Position numbers and translations under genes: made by a program
NCBI RefSeq assembly: GCF_003576645.1
Contig: NC_044922.1
Coordinates: 16,849,228-16,913,227, forward strand
From: Ipomoea triloba
Lineage: Eukaryota; Streptophyta; Magnoliopsida; Solanales; Convolvulaceae
Length of the DNA stretch: 64,000 nucleotides
Direction: 5' to 3'
The notes under the pieces: generated by a model
What the model saw: only the letters and a program-made list of their open reading frames with translations
Databases searched by the model: none
What the model was told of the DNA's origin: nothing
Shown: positions 1 to 9,834 of the stretch, piece after piece
Layout of the letters: each line of letters starts with the position of its first letter
How positions within the stretch are numbered: the first letter of the stretch is position 1

Positions 1-1140
1 TTGTTTGTTTAGGGTGAGGTGGATAAGTGGTAAAACGAGGAGAAATCCCCGAGTGTCGTGTCTCTCAAGGATGACAAATTGGAGCAAATTAGTGTTGGCA
101 TTTAGGAGGTTGAAGGAAAAGAGTTACGGGAATGGCTAAGGCTAGATGTCATTTGTACAAGGGTTATGAGATTTAAAATGGTTGGTTTGAAAAAAGGTAA
201 AGTGGAGATTGGGGCTCGTGGCTAGCCTATGTGGTCTACTATCTAGTGGTTTTGCAAGCAAATGATTTGGATTCGACTAGGGAGTTCATGGCACTTCACC
301 AAGTGGCGTCACACTTGGACTCCAACATTCTTATTCAGTTGGGGCATTTTATCAAGCACCTTGTTTACTACCACTCCTCTCGGACCTCTTCCTTTCGGAC
401 TAAGGGCGGAGATGTGGGTGAGTTGAACTCGTGAGTGGCCGCTATCGCGCACACACTCACTTTCACATTTTTAAGGCAATGTCTTTAGCAATTCAACCAC
501 ATAGTTATTTCGGGGCCACCAATCCCCTATCTAATATAAGCTAGCATTAAAATAAAGAAACAAGAAGAAGAAATGGAAGTTTCAAAGAAAACAAACATGA
601 AAGCAAAATAAATATTGAAGACAAGAGTTACCATCAATGGTGAATGATTTCATTACATTTTGTCTTGAAAATTCTATCTTTCTAGCTTGTTCTTGAATCT
701 ATTCTAAGGGAAAGGAAGTTTTCCCCCAAGAGGGGAAAAACCCTAAGGAACTTCATATCTAAAACTATTTTCTAGCTGCCCCCCCCCCCCCCCNCCCCCC
801 CCCCCCCTCAATTTTCCGAAAAAGGGGTTTAAATAGGCATCCCGAAGCCAAAAATCCCGAAATGGCCCCTGTGGCCAGACCACGCCATCACCACGCATTG
901 TGGTGGGCGTGGACAGCTACTAGAATTGATCCACGCCCATCCACACGCGTGTTGGCTGCGTGGGCGGTTCCTGCTTGGCGGCTTCTTTGCTTTTTGCTCT
1001 GTTTTGGCCTTGAATCCCTTTTTGATATATGGAAACACATCAAAACTTTTCCTAAAAATTGTGTTAGAGGTTTTTGATCACATCTGAGTTTAAAATGCAT
1101 GAGATTGTTATAAACGGGTGGCAAAACTTCGCATTCTATC
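1..1140 (-). repeat. Athila-type gypsy LTR remnant
   Basis: The first ~480 bases match the LTR at 12936-14221 and the partial LTR at 21432-21965, sharing the blocks around 'gaggtggataagtgg', 'gtgtcgtgtctctcaagg' and 'cgctatcgcgcacacactcac'. The 480-1140 part is a diverged version of the same LTR, with a similar short TATA-like stretch and GC-rich 'cacgcg' segment. Its true start lies outside the window. Orientation is inferred from the complete LTRs, which belong to minus-strand elements. Confidence 0.75.
779..807. other. poly-C run containing an ambiguous base
   Basis: A run of about 28 C with one N inside the LTR remnant. The length of such a homopolymer is unreliable, so small ORFs crossing it should not be trusted. 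Confidence 0.9.
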
Positions 1141-1249
1141 CTACTTTTGACCCTTAATTTATACCATTCTTGATGTTTATTAGTGGACTAAAATTGACAG
1201 TGCCCTAATAACAGTAGGACCAAAAATGGAAATGACTCTTGTACAAAAT

Positions 1250-1820
1250 ACTATAAATATAATATATGTCTACATAAATGGATAAAAAGAGAAATTGATA
1301 AATTTTTTTATTATATAGATACTGATAAATATTATACAATTTTTTTTCCTTGCATGAAAAAACTTTCTTATTTAAAAATTTTACATTGATATATATCAGA
1401 GTTTTGTTTCAAATTCTACTTTGGTGATATTTTAAACTTTGAGTAACACTTGTGTGAGACCGTCTCACGGGTCTCAATTCGTAAGACGGGTTAGATCTTT
1501 GATTAATAGATCAAATATTTGATTAATGGGTCGGATCTTTGACCTCGTTAATTAAAGATCCGACCTGTCTCACAGATTTAGACCATGAGACGGTCACGTA
1601 TATACAAATTTTTTCCTTAAACTTTTGTTTGTTATCATAAATAGTAATAGATGTTTGGAAATCATTTAGTTTTTTTTTCTAAATATTTTACAACCATAAA
1701 TGTAATGCAATCAAAACATCTCTAGATCATCATTTAAATAATATGTCAACAATATTTGTAGATCTATGATGTGTTTTTAACTAATTTATTGAAAGTTTAT
1801 TTCTTTTAGTTCTATTATCT
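1250..1820. repeat. Duplicated flank, paralogous to 61376-62235
   Basis: The stretch beginning 'ataatatatgtctacata' and continuing through 'ttgcatgaaaaaa' and 'ctctagatcatcatttaa' occurs again at 61376-62235 in the same order and orientation. The right-hand copy carries an extra foldback insertion at 61705-62022. It marks a segmental duplication at the two ends of the window. No gene is visible inside it. Confidence 0.8.
1445..1605. mobile_element. MITE-like inverted-repeat element (copy 1)
   Basis: Ends carry an imperfect inverted repeat: 'cttgtgtgagaccgtctca' on the left and 'gagacggtcacgtata' on the right. The interior 'ttgattaatgggtcggatc' contains further short inverted repeats. A second copy lies at 61560-61700. 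It is non-coding, and the superfamily is not determined. Confidence 0.6.
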
Positions 1821-2450
1821 GATCTCTTATTGTTCTTCATTTTAAATTGATAGATCTCGAGATGATGCTTCATTATTAAATATGTGAATTTTAATTAATT
1901 TAATAACATTATATTTAAATGTGATACTTTTTTTTCGAGTACTATTTAAATGTGATACATTTACCCAATAACATTATATTTTTTTCAAACTCCGCAAATG
2001 TAAGTTAGTTCAATTAGTTCATTTTTATGTTAGTTTTTATTCAGTTATGGTACTAACATAACTTTTTTTTTTTGGGCTGATAATATTTAAATAATAACTA
2101 TTATTTTAGATTTCTAAATTTTTATAATTTATGGTATTTTATTAAATTTGTGTACATCATTTGTACTACAAAACTATGCAATAATACTTATATGTGTTAT
2201 TTATGTAGGAAAAATTTATATATAGTAGTAATAATATTATAGTTATTTTTAAAAGTTAGATGAAGTAAACAAATTGGCAAGCAGCAATTTTTTTTGAGTG
2301 AACTTTTGACATGCAACAATGATTCAATATGTACATATGTATTATAGTTATTATTATGAATCAAATTAAATTATTTTAATTTTAACAATTTTAATTAAAA
2401 TTCAAAAAATAAAACAAATGAAATTTCAGTTTTAGAAGATTTCATTTTGA

Positions 2451-2455
<5 letters not shown>
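1821..2455. other. AT-rich intergenic DNA
   Basis: Very AT-rich with many T homopolymers and no ORF, splice pattern or repeat family that I recognise. Confidence 0.6.

Positions 2456-2507
<52 letters not shown>
2456..2507. repeat. (TA)n microsatellite
   Basis: About 25 uninterrupted TA units. A related, longer (TA)n run sits in the equivalent position of the paralogous block at 38545-38606, where it continues into (TTTA)n. Confidence 0.95.
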
Positions 2508-2689
2508 TGCTAAAAACAAAACGAAAATAATAACTATAATACATATATACATATTGAATCATCTTTAATGACTCTAAAAAAAAATAGAGATCTATATATA
2601 TATAGCAATATAATTATTAAAAATAGAATTACAAATAGCAATGAGATTTATTTTTGTTTTATTTTGCACCAAAGCTTACTTTTATGCGC

Positions 2690-3872
2690 ATGAAAAGTTT
2701 CAAAAAGAATATTATCATGAGAGGAATTTAATTACGTACATTAACATAATATATTAATATTTTTTAATACTATAATATACATCATATAGTAATTTTATTG
2801 TGGAAATTTTTATTTTTTTTTGAATATTATCATGAGAGGACTTTAATTACGTACATTAACATAATATAGTAATATATTTTTAATACTATAATATACATCG
2901 TATAGTAATTTGATTGTTGGAATTTTTATTTTTTTCAATATTATCATGAGAGAAATTTAATTACGTACATTAACATAATACAGTAATATTTTTTTGAATA
3001 ATATAATATACATCATATAGTAATTTGATAGTTGGAATTTTTTTTGAATATTATCACGAGAGAAATTTAATTATGTACATTAACATAATATAGTAATTTT
3101 TTTGAATACTATAATATACATTTTATAGTAATTTCATTGTTTGCGAATATAAAATAAAAAATACGCAAGATTAAAATATTTTGAACCATAATTGAATTGC
3201 ATGATATATTATCATGAGATGAGTTTAATTACGTACATTAACATAATATTGTAATATTTTTTAATACTATAATATACATCATATAGTAATTTGATTTTTG
3301 AAATTTTTATTTATTTTTTAATATTATCATGAGATGAATTTAATTACGTACATTAACATAATATACTAATATTTTTTTTTGAATACTATAATATACATCA
3401 TATAGTAATTTGATTGTTGGAAGTTTTTTTTTAATATTATCATGAGAGGAATTTAATTATGTACATTAACATAATATAGTAATTTTTTTTAATACTATAA
3501 TATACATCATATCGTAATTTGATTGTATACGAATATAAAAAAAAATACGCAAGATTAAAATATTTTGAACCATAATTGAATTGCATGGTATATTATCATG
3601 AGAGGAATTTAATTATGTACATTAACATAATATAGTAATATATTTTTTGAATACAATAATATACATCGTATAGTAATTTAATTGTTGGATTTTTTTTGAA
3701 TATTATCATTTGAGGAATTTAATTACGTATATTAACATAATATAGTAGTATTTTTTTGGAATACTATAATATAGATCATATAGTAATTTGATTGTTGGAA
3801 TTTTGTTTTTTGAATATTCTTATGAGAGGAAATTTAATTACGTACATTAACATAATATAGTAATATTTTTTT
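2690..3872. repeat. AT-rich tandem array, unit about 110-120 bp
   Basis: Roughly nine or ten degenerate units. Each carries 'attatcatgagaggaattt', 'aattacgtacattaacataa', 'ctataatatacatcatatag' and 'taatttgattgttgga', with variable T runs between them. Some units have a longer spacer ('acgcaagattaaaatatttt'), giving a higher-order pattern. The array ends immediately upstream of the promoter of the first peptide gene. A related array at 38750-39545 lies inside the intron of a paralogue. Confidence 0.9.
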
Positions 3873-3895
3873 TGATCTTGTAGGCAGTTTAGTGC

Positions 3896-3903
3896 TATAA
3901 ATA
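3896..3903 (+). promoter_or_regulatory. TATA box of peptide gene copy 1
   Basis: TATAAATA lies 98 bases before the ATG, inside a block ('ggcagtttagtgctataaat') conserved in front of the copies at 5752, 6993 and 37884. Conservation across copies of differing fate supports a core promoter. The implied transcription start is near 3925-3935. Confidence 0.7.
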
Positions 3904-3993
3904 GGGAAAAAGTGTCCTATAATCTCATTCCATCTGATTTCTAATTAAAAGCAATTCATTCATCCCATCCAAAAAAAAAATCCTTTCTTCGAA

Positions 3994-4638
3994 ATGGCAT
4001 TCAAAATCTTGTGGTGTGCTCTCCTTCTTTCCCTAATTGCATTTTGTAAGTCCAATCCTTTTTTTTTTCTTTAGAATACTAACCTCTGCGTTGGAGTTTC
4101 AATTTTTTTAGGGAGTTTACGTAGTGTAAATGTAATGTATGAGTGAACGTGCACTCCTGTATGGAAAAACCAATATGTCCAGCACGTTGCCCCTTAATTA
4201 GGCTGGCTCAGTGCGAATGAGAATTAGTGTGAGTATAGTACGGGTTTAAAGGTGTCTTCTACAATTAAAGCATGCTCAGAACACCTCAGGACCAATAGTT
4301 ATATTGTGGACTACGGTCCACAGTAAAATTTGCTCCTCAGGACATCTCGTGGTCTAACCAAAATAAAATTACAAACTGTGATTGTATGCAACTCATTGTT
4401 CAGAGATAAAAAACTAATGATTAAAGGTTTGGCAGGCACATCACCCACGATGGTTGATGGGTGCAATTGCAAGCACAATTGGTGCTTGGATGATCACCAA
4501 TGTGACCATTCACAACCTTGCGGTTGTGACAAAATTGTACACATTTGCGCCTGTCCTGTTCAACCACACGCGAATAATCTCGGCTATAGTAGCGATAAAG
4601 ATTGTAATCATCCTCATCATCTTGGACTTACAAAGTAA
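3994..4638 (+). CDS. Secreted Cys/His-rich peptide, copy 1 (two exons)
   Basis: Unrecognised family. Exon 1 is 3994-4045, the intron starts GTAAGT and ends GGCAG, and exon 2 is 4436-4638. The product is 84 residues. Residues 1-17 (MAFKILWCALLLSLIAF) form a typical signal peptide, and the splice junction codes Cys18. The mature part has nine cysteines, including the C-x-C motifs CNC, CGC and CAC, plus eight histidines. A Tyr replaces the cysteine found before SSDKDC in copy 2, leaving an odd number. Secretion into the apoplast or vacuole is inferred. Disulfide-stabilised defence or signalling peptide and metal binding are both possible, and neither is shown. A TATA box lies 98 bases upstream and AATAAA occurs at about 4753. 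Exon joining is supported because the reading frame passes through the junction identically in all copies. The function is unknown. Confidence 0.75.
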
Positions 4639-4744
4639 ACCTACAACATCCAAAATAATTTTACATTAGCTACAATAGTAATCCCAAAAAATATCTAAGT
4701 TAGTTTCATATATATTGGGGATTTTCATTTTCTATGTAATTCAT

Positions 4745-4920
4745 GGTGTTTGAATAAATATAATATGGATGTTACTGGTTAACGAGATATCTTGGGATTG
4801 TTGAATAAATATAATATTGGATGTTACTGGTTAACGAGATGTCTTGGGGTTTGAACTCCCGATCTCTCTTAAGGAAGAAGAGTGCATGACCACTCACGCC
4901 AACCAAATTGGTTACTGGAT
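4745..4920 (-). repeat. tRNA-derived SINE-like sequence downstream of copy 1
   Basis: Read on the minus strand there is an A-box-like TGGCGTGAGTGG followed about 40 bases later by a B-box-like GGAGTTCAAACCC. This spacing is typical of the tRNA-like head of plant SINEs. The same sequence recurs in the 3' flanks of other peptide copies at about 8400-8490 and 40010-40100, so it predates the duplications. Clear target duplications were not identified. Confidence 0.5.
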
Positions 4921-5640
4921 GTTAATGATTTGATGATCAATATTTCATATAACAAATATTTCTCTCCCTTATTAATCGATGTTACTATATTCTATGAAAA
5001 ATTATTTTAATAGGAAATTAATTATCTCAATTACGTTCGGTAGAAATGGCATAAGATTTGGAAAAAAGTGATATAAATAGGTATTAAAAGAGAATTAATT
5101 ATTTTTGACTGAAATCATTTAAATGCTTTGCAAAGTTGGATTGACGTAATTCAAAACCAATTCCGCCGAAAAATTTTTAACGATAGGACCAAATGTGACA
5201 CAAATTGAATAGTCATGCATCTACTTTGAAGATGTTAATAGCCAAAGACCAAATGTGATATAAATTGAATAATCATGCACCTAATTTAAAAATCTTGATA
5301 GTCAATAACCAAAATTGATATATGTATAAAAATGATATTTTCTCTTTTTGAATCTATTCACTTGGGACAAACATGCCCTTTGGACTAAAATAAAATAATA
5401 CTAGTTAAATTTAATGAGTTGTGTTCATATTTATATTTATATATCTTGTATTATTATTGATATTGTTATTGTTATTACTAGATAATTCAGGAATCAAAAG
5501 TGAAAATCTCTCTAATATCTTTTTTATAGAAAATAATTCAATGCTAATATAATAAGGTAAGCATAGTTTTGGAAAAAAACTATTTTGTTTAGAATTGAAT
5601 TAGTGCTTACCATATATACCAATTTGGGCTGTTAATCTTG
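4921..5640. other. Duplicated 3' flank between peptide copies
   Basis: AT-rich non-coding sequence repeated, with small differences, at 8490-9060 and 40100-40850. It contains 'gaccaaatgtgata' direct repeats at about 5200-5310 and no gene. Confidence 0.7.
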
Positions 5641-5655
5641 TAGATAGTTTAGTGC

Positions 5656-5663
5656 TATAAATA
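5656..5663 (+). promoter_or_regulatory. TATA box of peptide gene copy 2
   Basis: TATAAATA in the same conserved context as copy 1, 96 bases before the ATG. Confidence 0.7.
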
Positions 5664-5751
5664 GGGAAAAAATGTCCTATAATCTCATTCCATCTGATCT
5701 CTAATTAAAAGCAATTCAGTGAACCCATCCAAAAAAAATCCTTTCTTCGAA

Positions 5752-6433
5752 ATGGCGTTCAAAATCTTGTGGTGTGCTCTCCTTCTTTCCCTAATTGCAT
5801 TTTGTAAGTCCAATCCTTTTTTTTTTCTTTAGAATACTGACCTCTACGTTGGTGTTTCAATTTTTTTAGGGAGTTTACGTAGTGTAAATGTAATGTATGA
5901 GTGAACGTGCACTCTTGTCCCTAAAGAGAGGTCGGGAGTTCGAATCCTCTCTTGTATGGAAAAACTAATATGTCCAGCACGTTGCCCCTTAATTGGGCTG
6001 GCTCAGTGCGAATGAGAATTAGTGTGAGTATAGTACGGGTTTAAAGGTGTCTTCTACAATTAAAGCATGCTCAGAACACCTCAGGACCAATAGTTATATT
6101 GTGGACTGCGGTCCACAGTAAAATTTGCTCCTCAGGACATCTCGTGGTCTAACCAAAATAAAATTACAAACTGTTATTGTATGTAACTCATTGTTCAGAG
6201 ATAAAAAACTAATGATTAAAGTTTTGGCAGGCACATCACCCACGATGGTTGATGGGTGCAATTGCAAGCACAATTGGTGCTTGGACGATCACCAATGTGA
6301 CCATTCACAACCTTGCGGTTGTGACAAAATTGTACACATTTGCGCCTGTCCTGTTCAACCACACGCGAATAATCTCGGCTGTAGTAGCGATAAGGATTGT
6401 AATCATCCTCATCATCTTGGACTTACAAAGTAA
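5752..6433 (+). CDS. Secreted Cys/His-rich peptide, copy 2 (two exons)
   Basis: Exon 1 is 5752-5803 and exon 2 is 6231-6433, with GTAAGT donor and GGCAG acceptor, giving 84 residues. The signal peptide is identical to copy 1. The mature part differs from copy 1 by a single residue: Tyr to Cys before SSDKDC. This gives ten cysteines spaced C-x-C-x4-C-x5-C-x5-C-x-C-x6-C-x-C-x10-C-x5-C, an even number that could form five disulfides. The C-terminus is His-rich (CNHPHH). Of the three exon-2 base changes I found between copies 1 and 2, two are synonymous in this frame, which supports it as the translated frame. The family is not recognised. The C-x5-C spacing with acidic residues is loosely like nodule or defensin-like peptides, but no assignment is made. 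This copy is the best candidate for a functional member. Confidence 0.78.
5875..6125 (+). repeat. tRNA-derived SINE-like sequence within the intron of copy 2
   Basis: The intron contains 'gtatgagtgaacgtgcactc' and then 'ggtcgggagttcgaatcc', resembling A-box and B-box spacing, followed by 'ccttaattgggctggctcag'. The same sequence is in the introns of copies 3 (about 7135-7340) and 4 (about 38025-38400). Copy 1 has lost about 37 bases including the B-box-like part. It therefore inserted before the gene duplications. A small palindrome ('tgtggactgcggtccaca') follows at about 6099. Confidence 0.5.
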
Positions 6434-6642
6434 ACCTACAACATCCAAAATAATTTTACATTAGCTACAATAGTAATCACAAAAAATATCTAAGTTAGTT
6501 TCATATATATTGGGGATTTTCATTTTCTATGTAATTCATGGTTGTTGAATAAATATAATATTGGATGTTACTGGTTAACGAGATGTCTTGGGACTTGGGA
6601 TTGTTGAATAAATAATATTGGATGTTACTGGTTAACGAGATG

Positions 6643-6667
6643 NNNNNNNNNNNNNNNNNNNNNNNNN
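6643..6667. other. Assembly gap of 25 N
   Basis: The gap falls in the 3' flank of copy 2. From copy 1 to copy 2 the ATG spacing is 1758 bases, but from copy 2 to copy 3 it is only about 1241. The flank resumes at the equivalent of about 5438, so several hundred bases of near-identical repeat are probably missing. Confidence 0.95.
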
Positions 6668-6992
6668 TATTTATATTTATATATCTTGTATTATTATTGA
6701 TATTGTTATTGTTATTACTAGATAATTCAGGAATCAAAAGTGCAAATCTCTTGAATATCTTTTTTATAGAAAATAATCAAATGCTAATATAATAAGGTAA
6801 GCATAGTTTTGGAAAAAAACTATTTTGTTTAGAATTGAATTAGTGCTTACCAAATATACCTATTTGGGCTGTTAATCTTGTAGACAGTTTAGTGCTATAA
6901 ATAGGGAAAAAGTGTCCTATAATCTCATTCCATCTGATCTCTAATTAAAAGCAATTCAGTCATCCCATCCAAAAAAAAATCCTTTCTTCGAA

Positions 6993-7675
6993 ATAGCGTT
7001 CAAAATCTTGTGGTGTGCTCTCCTTCTTTCCCCAATTGCATTTTGTAAGTCCAATCCTTTTTTTTTTCTTTAGAAAACTGACATCTGGGTTGGAGTTTCA
7101 ATTTTTTTAGGGAGTTTATGTAGTGTAAATGTAATGTATGAGTGAACGTGCACTCTTGTCCCTAAAGAGAGGTCGGGAGTTCGAATCCTCTCTTGTATGG
7201 AAAAACCAATATGTCCAGCACGTTGCCCCTTAATTGGGCTGGCTCAGTATGAATGAGAATTAGTGTGAGTATAGTACGGGTTTAAAGGTGTCTTCTACAA
7301 TTAAAGCATGCTCAGAACACCTCAGGACCAATAGTTATATTGTGGACTGCGGTCCACAGTAAAATTTGCTCCTCAGGACATCTCGTGGTCTAACCAAAAT
7401 AAAATTACAAACTGTGATTGTATGTAACTCATTGTTCAGAGATAAAAAAACTAATGATTAAAGTTTTGGCAGGCACATCACCCACGATGGTTGATGGGTG
7501 CAATTGCAAGCACAATTGGTGCTTGGACGATGACGATTGTGACCATTCACAACCTTGCAGTTGTAACAAAATTGTACACATTTGCGCCTATCCTGTTCAA
7601 CCACACGCGAATAATCTCGGCTATAGTAGCGATAAGGATTGAAATCATTCTCATCATCTTGGACTTACAAATTAA
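6993..7675 (+). pseudogene. Cys/His-rich peptide, copy 3 (broken)
   Basis: Exon 1 would be 6993-7044 and exon 2 7473-7675. The start codon is ATA instead of ATG. A Leu in the signal-peptide core is replaced by Pro, one C-x-C cysteine is Tyr, and the codon for the last cysteine is a stop (7640-7642). The TATA box at 6896-6903 and both splice sites remain. The central part has LDDDDC where copies 1 and 2 have LDDHQC. A hAT-like element has inserted four bases after the ancestral stop codon. Several independent lesions make this a pseudogene. Confidence 0.85.
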
Positions 7676-7678
7676 ACC

Positions 7679-8266
7679 TAGGGATGGCAATTTCAATCCG
7701 CCTCGTGGATATTCACCCGAATCTACTCCGCATGGATCGGGTTTTTTTGGTTGATAGTGGATGGTGGATCGGGGATGGGTCTTAAAAAAGTAAACTCGCG
7801 GTGGGTCGGGTTGGATTCGGCTTCTATGTACAAAACCCGCCTAGAACCCCACCCGACCCACCATGTGTGTGTATGTATATATATAATAGTAAAATAAGTA
7901 CTAGTATGTAGTTTATTATCAAAGTTTCTATAACTTTTTAGATTTAAACAATTAAGTTTATTTTTAAAAATTAACAATTTAGTTATTATATTTGGATATT
8001 TTTATTATTTTTTGTTTTAGTATAACTAATGAATTTTTTTATTTTATTATGTGTAAGTAATTTAAATATTAATTATTAAAAAATATGAATAAGATGATAA
8101 GTGGTGGGTACCCGAGTGGGCACCCGCACCCGGTGGGGGTGGGGATGAATTCTAAAAAAGTCCACCCGATGCGGGTTGAGGGTGGGGGTGGGTGGAGAAA
8201 ATATAAGGTGGGTCGGGTGATGGATGTAGCCCTCCCCGACCCACACCCGACCCATTGCCATCCCTA
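7679..8266. mobile_element. Non-autonomous hAT-like element with 8-bp TSD
   Basis: The terminal inverted repeat is TAGGGATGGCAAT at the left and ATTGCCATCCCTA at the right. The element is flanked by the 8-bp duplication ATTAAACC at 7671-7678 and 8267-8274. Other peptide copies lack the insert at this point, giving the empty site. The 588-bp element has GC-rich subterminal parts ('acccgacccacc', 'gggtgggtcggg') and no transposase. The 8-bp duplication and TIR fit the hAT superfamily. Confidence 0.9.
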
Positions 8267-8274
8267 ATTAAACC

Positions 8275-9130
8275 TACAACATCAAAAATAATTTTACATT
8301 AGCTACAATAGTAATCATGGTTGTTGAATAAATATAATATTAGATGTTACTCGTTAACGAGATGTCTTGGGGTTGTTGAATAAATATAATATTGGATGTT
8401 ACTGGTTAACGAGATGTCTTGGGGTTTGAACTCCCGATCTCTCTTAAGGAAGAAGAGTGCATGCCCACTCATGCTAACCAAATTTGGTACTGGATGTTAA
8501 TGATTTGATGATCAATATTTCATATAACAAATATTTCTCCCTTATCAATCGATGTTACTATATTCTATGAAAAATTATTTTAATAGGAAATTAATTATCT
8601 CAATTATGTTTTGTAGAAATGGCATAAGTTGGATTGACGTAATTCAAAACCAGTTCCGTCGAAAAAATTTTAACGATAGGACCAAATGTGATATAAATTG
8701 AATAGTCATGCACCTAATTTAAAAATCTTGATATTCAATAACCAAAATTGATACATGTATAAAAATGATATTTTCTCTTTTTGAATCTATTCACTTGGGC
8801 CAAACATGCCCTTTGGATTAAAATAAAATAATACTAATTAAATTTAATGAGTTGTGTTCATATTTATATTTATATATCTTGTATTATTATTGATATTGTT
8901 ATTGTTATTACTTGATAATTCAGGAATCAAAAGTGAAAATCTCTCTAATATCTTTTTATAGAAAATAATTCAATGCTAATTTAATAAGGTAAGCATAGTT
9001 TTGGAAAAAAAAATTATTTTGTTTAGAATTAAATTAGTGCTTACCAAATATACCAATTTGGACTATTAATCTTGTAGGCAGTTTAGTGCTATAACTAGGG
9101 AAAAAGTGTCCTATAATATTATTCCATCAG
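8275..9130 (+). repeat. 3' flank of copy 3 ending in a decayed promoter
   Basis: This is the usual peptide-gene 3' flank. It runs to 'aggcagtttagtgctataac' at about 9076-9095, the conserved promoter block with its TATA box changed (TATAACTA). No exon 1 follows, so this is the stump of a further tandem unit. The parallel stump in the second block is at about 40845-40885. Confidence 0.75.
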
Positions 9131-9820
9131 ATCTCTAATTAAAAATTAAAAATTGGAATTAATTCGAAATTAATTCCGTAACAGATGAATCAAGACTCTG
9201 AAAGGTCACTACCCGAATCGTATACGAGACGACGATGGGTTAAACCCGAGTTCATCAGATTATACGAGTGGACAACCATTCGACCAATGATTCGTGCTAC
9301 CACCACGAGTTGATGAGCCAAAGGATGAACTGATAGGCCAGACTCGTGCTACCACCACGAGTTGATGAGCCAAAGGACGAATTGATAGGCCAGGCCGAAC
9401 CATGAAGCACGAGTTTATGATTCACAAGGCCGAATCATTAATGGCTCTGTGTTGGAAAAATGGTACGAAAATGAACAACATTCATGCCCGCAGGTGTTAG
9501 CTTACACAAGTTATTTGATTTGCACCACCCTACACGCGAAAGAGAGTCTCTATGCTATATAATTCAATACACTTTAGAAAGGCTCTTGCATAAATACTGG
9601 TGCAAACCCACTCCCCAAACCAATGTGGGACAAAAGCTTACTTTAAAGCTTTTCCCTCCATTTTTTCAACTCTAATGGGTCAACTTTGAGAACCAATTTC
9701 CCATTCACCTATTATTGCACTTGACTTTCCGAGTTCTTGCACCGACTTTCCAAGCTCCCGCCCAACAACTTTAACATTAAAGTTTAATCTTCCCCAAATA
9801 TAAGAGTAAGGCACTGTTTA
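9131..9820. repeat. Duplicated non-coding segment (paralogue 40880-41300)
   Basis: The sequence is shared with 40880-41300, including 'ttacacaagt' and 'caaaccaatgtgggacaaaa'. Inside it a unit of about 50 bases ('cgtgctaccaccacgagttg', 'gagccaaagga') is tandemly duplicated at about 9288-9392 but is single in the other block. No coding potential was recognised. Confidence 0.65.
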
Positions 9821-9834
9821 TGATATATACTTAC

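Noticed and set aside
862..1124. Several overlapping ORFs on both strands near 829-1124
   Set aside because: They cross the LTR remnant and its GC-rich segment, and one end lies next to a poly-C run with an N. No domain is present.
5915..5965. tRNA gene suggested by a B-box-like 'gagttcgaatcc'
   Set aside because: No cloverleaf can be built around it; the spacing and repetition in introns fit a tRNA-derived SINE-like sequence.
8076..8267. ORFs on both strands rich in His/Pro or Gly/Val
   Set aside because: They arise from the GC-rich subterminal repeats of the hAT-like element and have no independent support.
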